Notes under the pieces: model-generated
What the model saw: only the letters and a program-made list of their open reading frames with translations
The model's database searches: none
Told to the model about the DNA's origin: nothing
Source of the DNA: an uncultured Gammaproteobacteria bacterium
GTDB taxonomy: Bacteria; Pseudomonadota; Gammaproteobacteria; Steroidobacterales; JABDMI01
Direction of reading: 5' to 3'
Length of the DNA stretch: 6,476 nucleotides
Assembly (NCBI GenBank): GCA_938039225.1
Contig: CALHVH010000090.1
Span: 1 to 6,476 of the forward strand
Part shown: positions 5,940 to 6,476 of the stretch, in pieces
Numbering within the stretch: the stretch's first letter is position 1
Layout: every line of letters begins with the position of its first letter
Made by a program: the position numbers and the translations under genes

Positions 5940-6476
5940 TTGACTAACTCCTATGACAGCCTAATTATCGGACAAGGTCTTGCTGGCAGTATTCTTGCCT
6001 ATCGATTAATTACTAGTGGGAAAAAAGTCTTAGTCATTGACAACCATCACCGTGATTCGTCATCTCAAGTTGCTGCAGGAATTATCAATCCGATAACTGG
6101 CTATAGATTGATTACTAATATTTTATTCAGCGAACAAAGAGAATCTTCTCTTGGTTTATACCAAGAATTGGAAAAATTATTTAAACAAAATTTTATTACC
6201 AATTTAAATCAATTTCGCTTATTAAAATCTGTAGAACAGGCTGCTTTCTGGAAAAAACGTCAATCCCATGCTACCTACAAAAACTATGCTGGCAATACAC
6301 TCGAAAGTGTTACGCCATTTATTAACGAAGACTTTGGTGTTGCTGAAATTCATAAAACCGTTCGTATTCACACCTCTGAACTACTTCATAATATTAAGCA
6401 CTGGCTAATTGAGAAAAACAGTTACCTTGATAAAAAAGTTGATTATCAAACTATTAAAATAATTCCTGAAAAAGTA
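5940..6476 (+). CDS. FAD-dependent oxidoreductase (DAO family), 5' part only
   Basis: An open frame of 179 codons runs to the right edge with no stop, so the C-terminal part is missing. The start of the protein shows the FAD-binding Rossmann motif YDSLIIGQGLAGSILAYRL (GxGxxG at residues 11-16), with an acidic residue ending the second strand (Asp34 in VLVIDN). It is followed by SSQVAAGIINPITGYR (41-56), a motif typical of D-amino-acid-oxidase-like flavoproteins such as glycine oxidase and the FAD domain of MnmC. The start must be TTG at 5940 or a rarer codon: the frame has no ATG between the upstream stop (5913-5915) and the window edge. It begins 2 nt after the trmB stop with no clear ribosome-binding site, suggesting coupling to trmB. 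Substrate unknown; a catabolic or tRNA-modifying role cannot be told from this half. Confidence 0.85.
   Translation, partial: MTNSYDSLIIGQGLAGSILAYRLITSGKKVLVIDNHHRDSSSQVAAGIINPITGYRLITNILFSEQRESSLGLYQELEKLFKQNFITNLNQFRLLKSVEQAAFWKKRQSHATYKNYAGNTLESVTPFINEDFGVAEIHKTVRIHTSELLHNIKHWLIEKNSYLDKKVDYQTIKIIPEKV

Noticed and set aside
5953..5955. ATG near the start of the flavoprotein gene as its start codon
   Set aside because: It is out of frame with the Rossmann motif; the in-frame start is TTG at 5940.
307..6476. A defence, phage or mobile-element system
   Set aside because: All genes belong to housekeeping or envelope families with typical layout; there is no transposase, integrase, direct-repeat array or composition break that I can see.

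Overview
The window reads as ordinary chromosome of an AT-rich gammaproteobacterium. The evidence is the linked yggX-mutY pair with trmB nearby on the opposite strand (the same neighbourhood as in E. coli), a tRNA-Phe gene with an encoded CCA end, and an AsmA-family envelope protein. The genus cannot be fixed from this sequence. Nothing resembles a mobile element, a phage, a CRISPR array or a defence system.

Layout. Four genes on the minus strand form one tight cluster, read right to left: an AsmA-family protein (5016-2401), a secreted SRPBCC/START-like protein (2392-1667), the adenine DNA glycosylase mutY (1674-601) and the small iron-trafficking protein yggX (582-307). Spacings are 8 nt, an 8-nt overlap, and 18 nt, so one transcript with translational coupling is likely. 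A hairpin with a T tract (about 213-247) separates this cluster from tRNA-Phe(GAA) on the same strand (126-51). The tRNA has its own near-consensus promoter at 182-209. On the plus strand, divergent from asmA across a 228-bp intergenic region, lie trmB (5245-5937) and, 2 nt after its stop, the first 179 codons of an FAD-dependent oxidoreductase that runs off the right edge.

Function. mutY and yggX are linked to oxidative damage: MutY removes adenine opposite 8-oxoguanine and is an Fe-S enzyme, and YggX protects Fe-S enzymes from oxidants. The two genes upstream both look like envelope proteins. AsmA relatives are linked to phospholipid transport and outer-membrane homeostasis, and SRPBCC folds commonly bind hydrophobic ligands, so a lipid-handling partnership is a reasonable but unproven reading. 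trmB makes m7G46 in tRNA. The substrate of the flavoprotein is unknown.

Points worth a second look: the unnamed periplasmic SRPBCC gene paired with asmA; TTG start codons in mutY and in the flavoprotein gene, each at a gene junction; a structured tRNA-Phe leader and an inverted repeat that takes in the CCA end; a terminator hairpin whose better T tract faces the plus strand; a perfect 10-bp palindrome just upstream of the candidate asmA promoter; and a partly repeated amphipathic C-terminal tail in the AsmA protein. I found no convincing new system.
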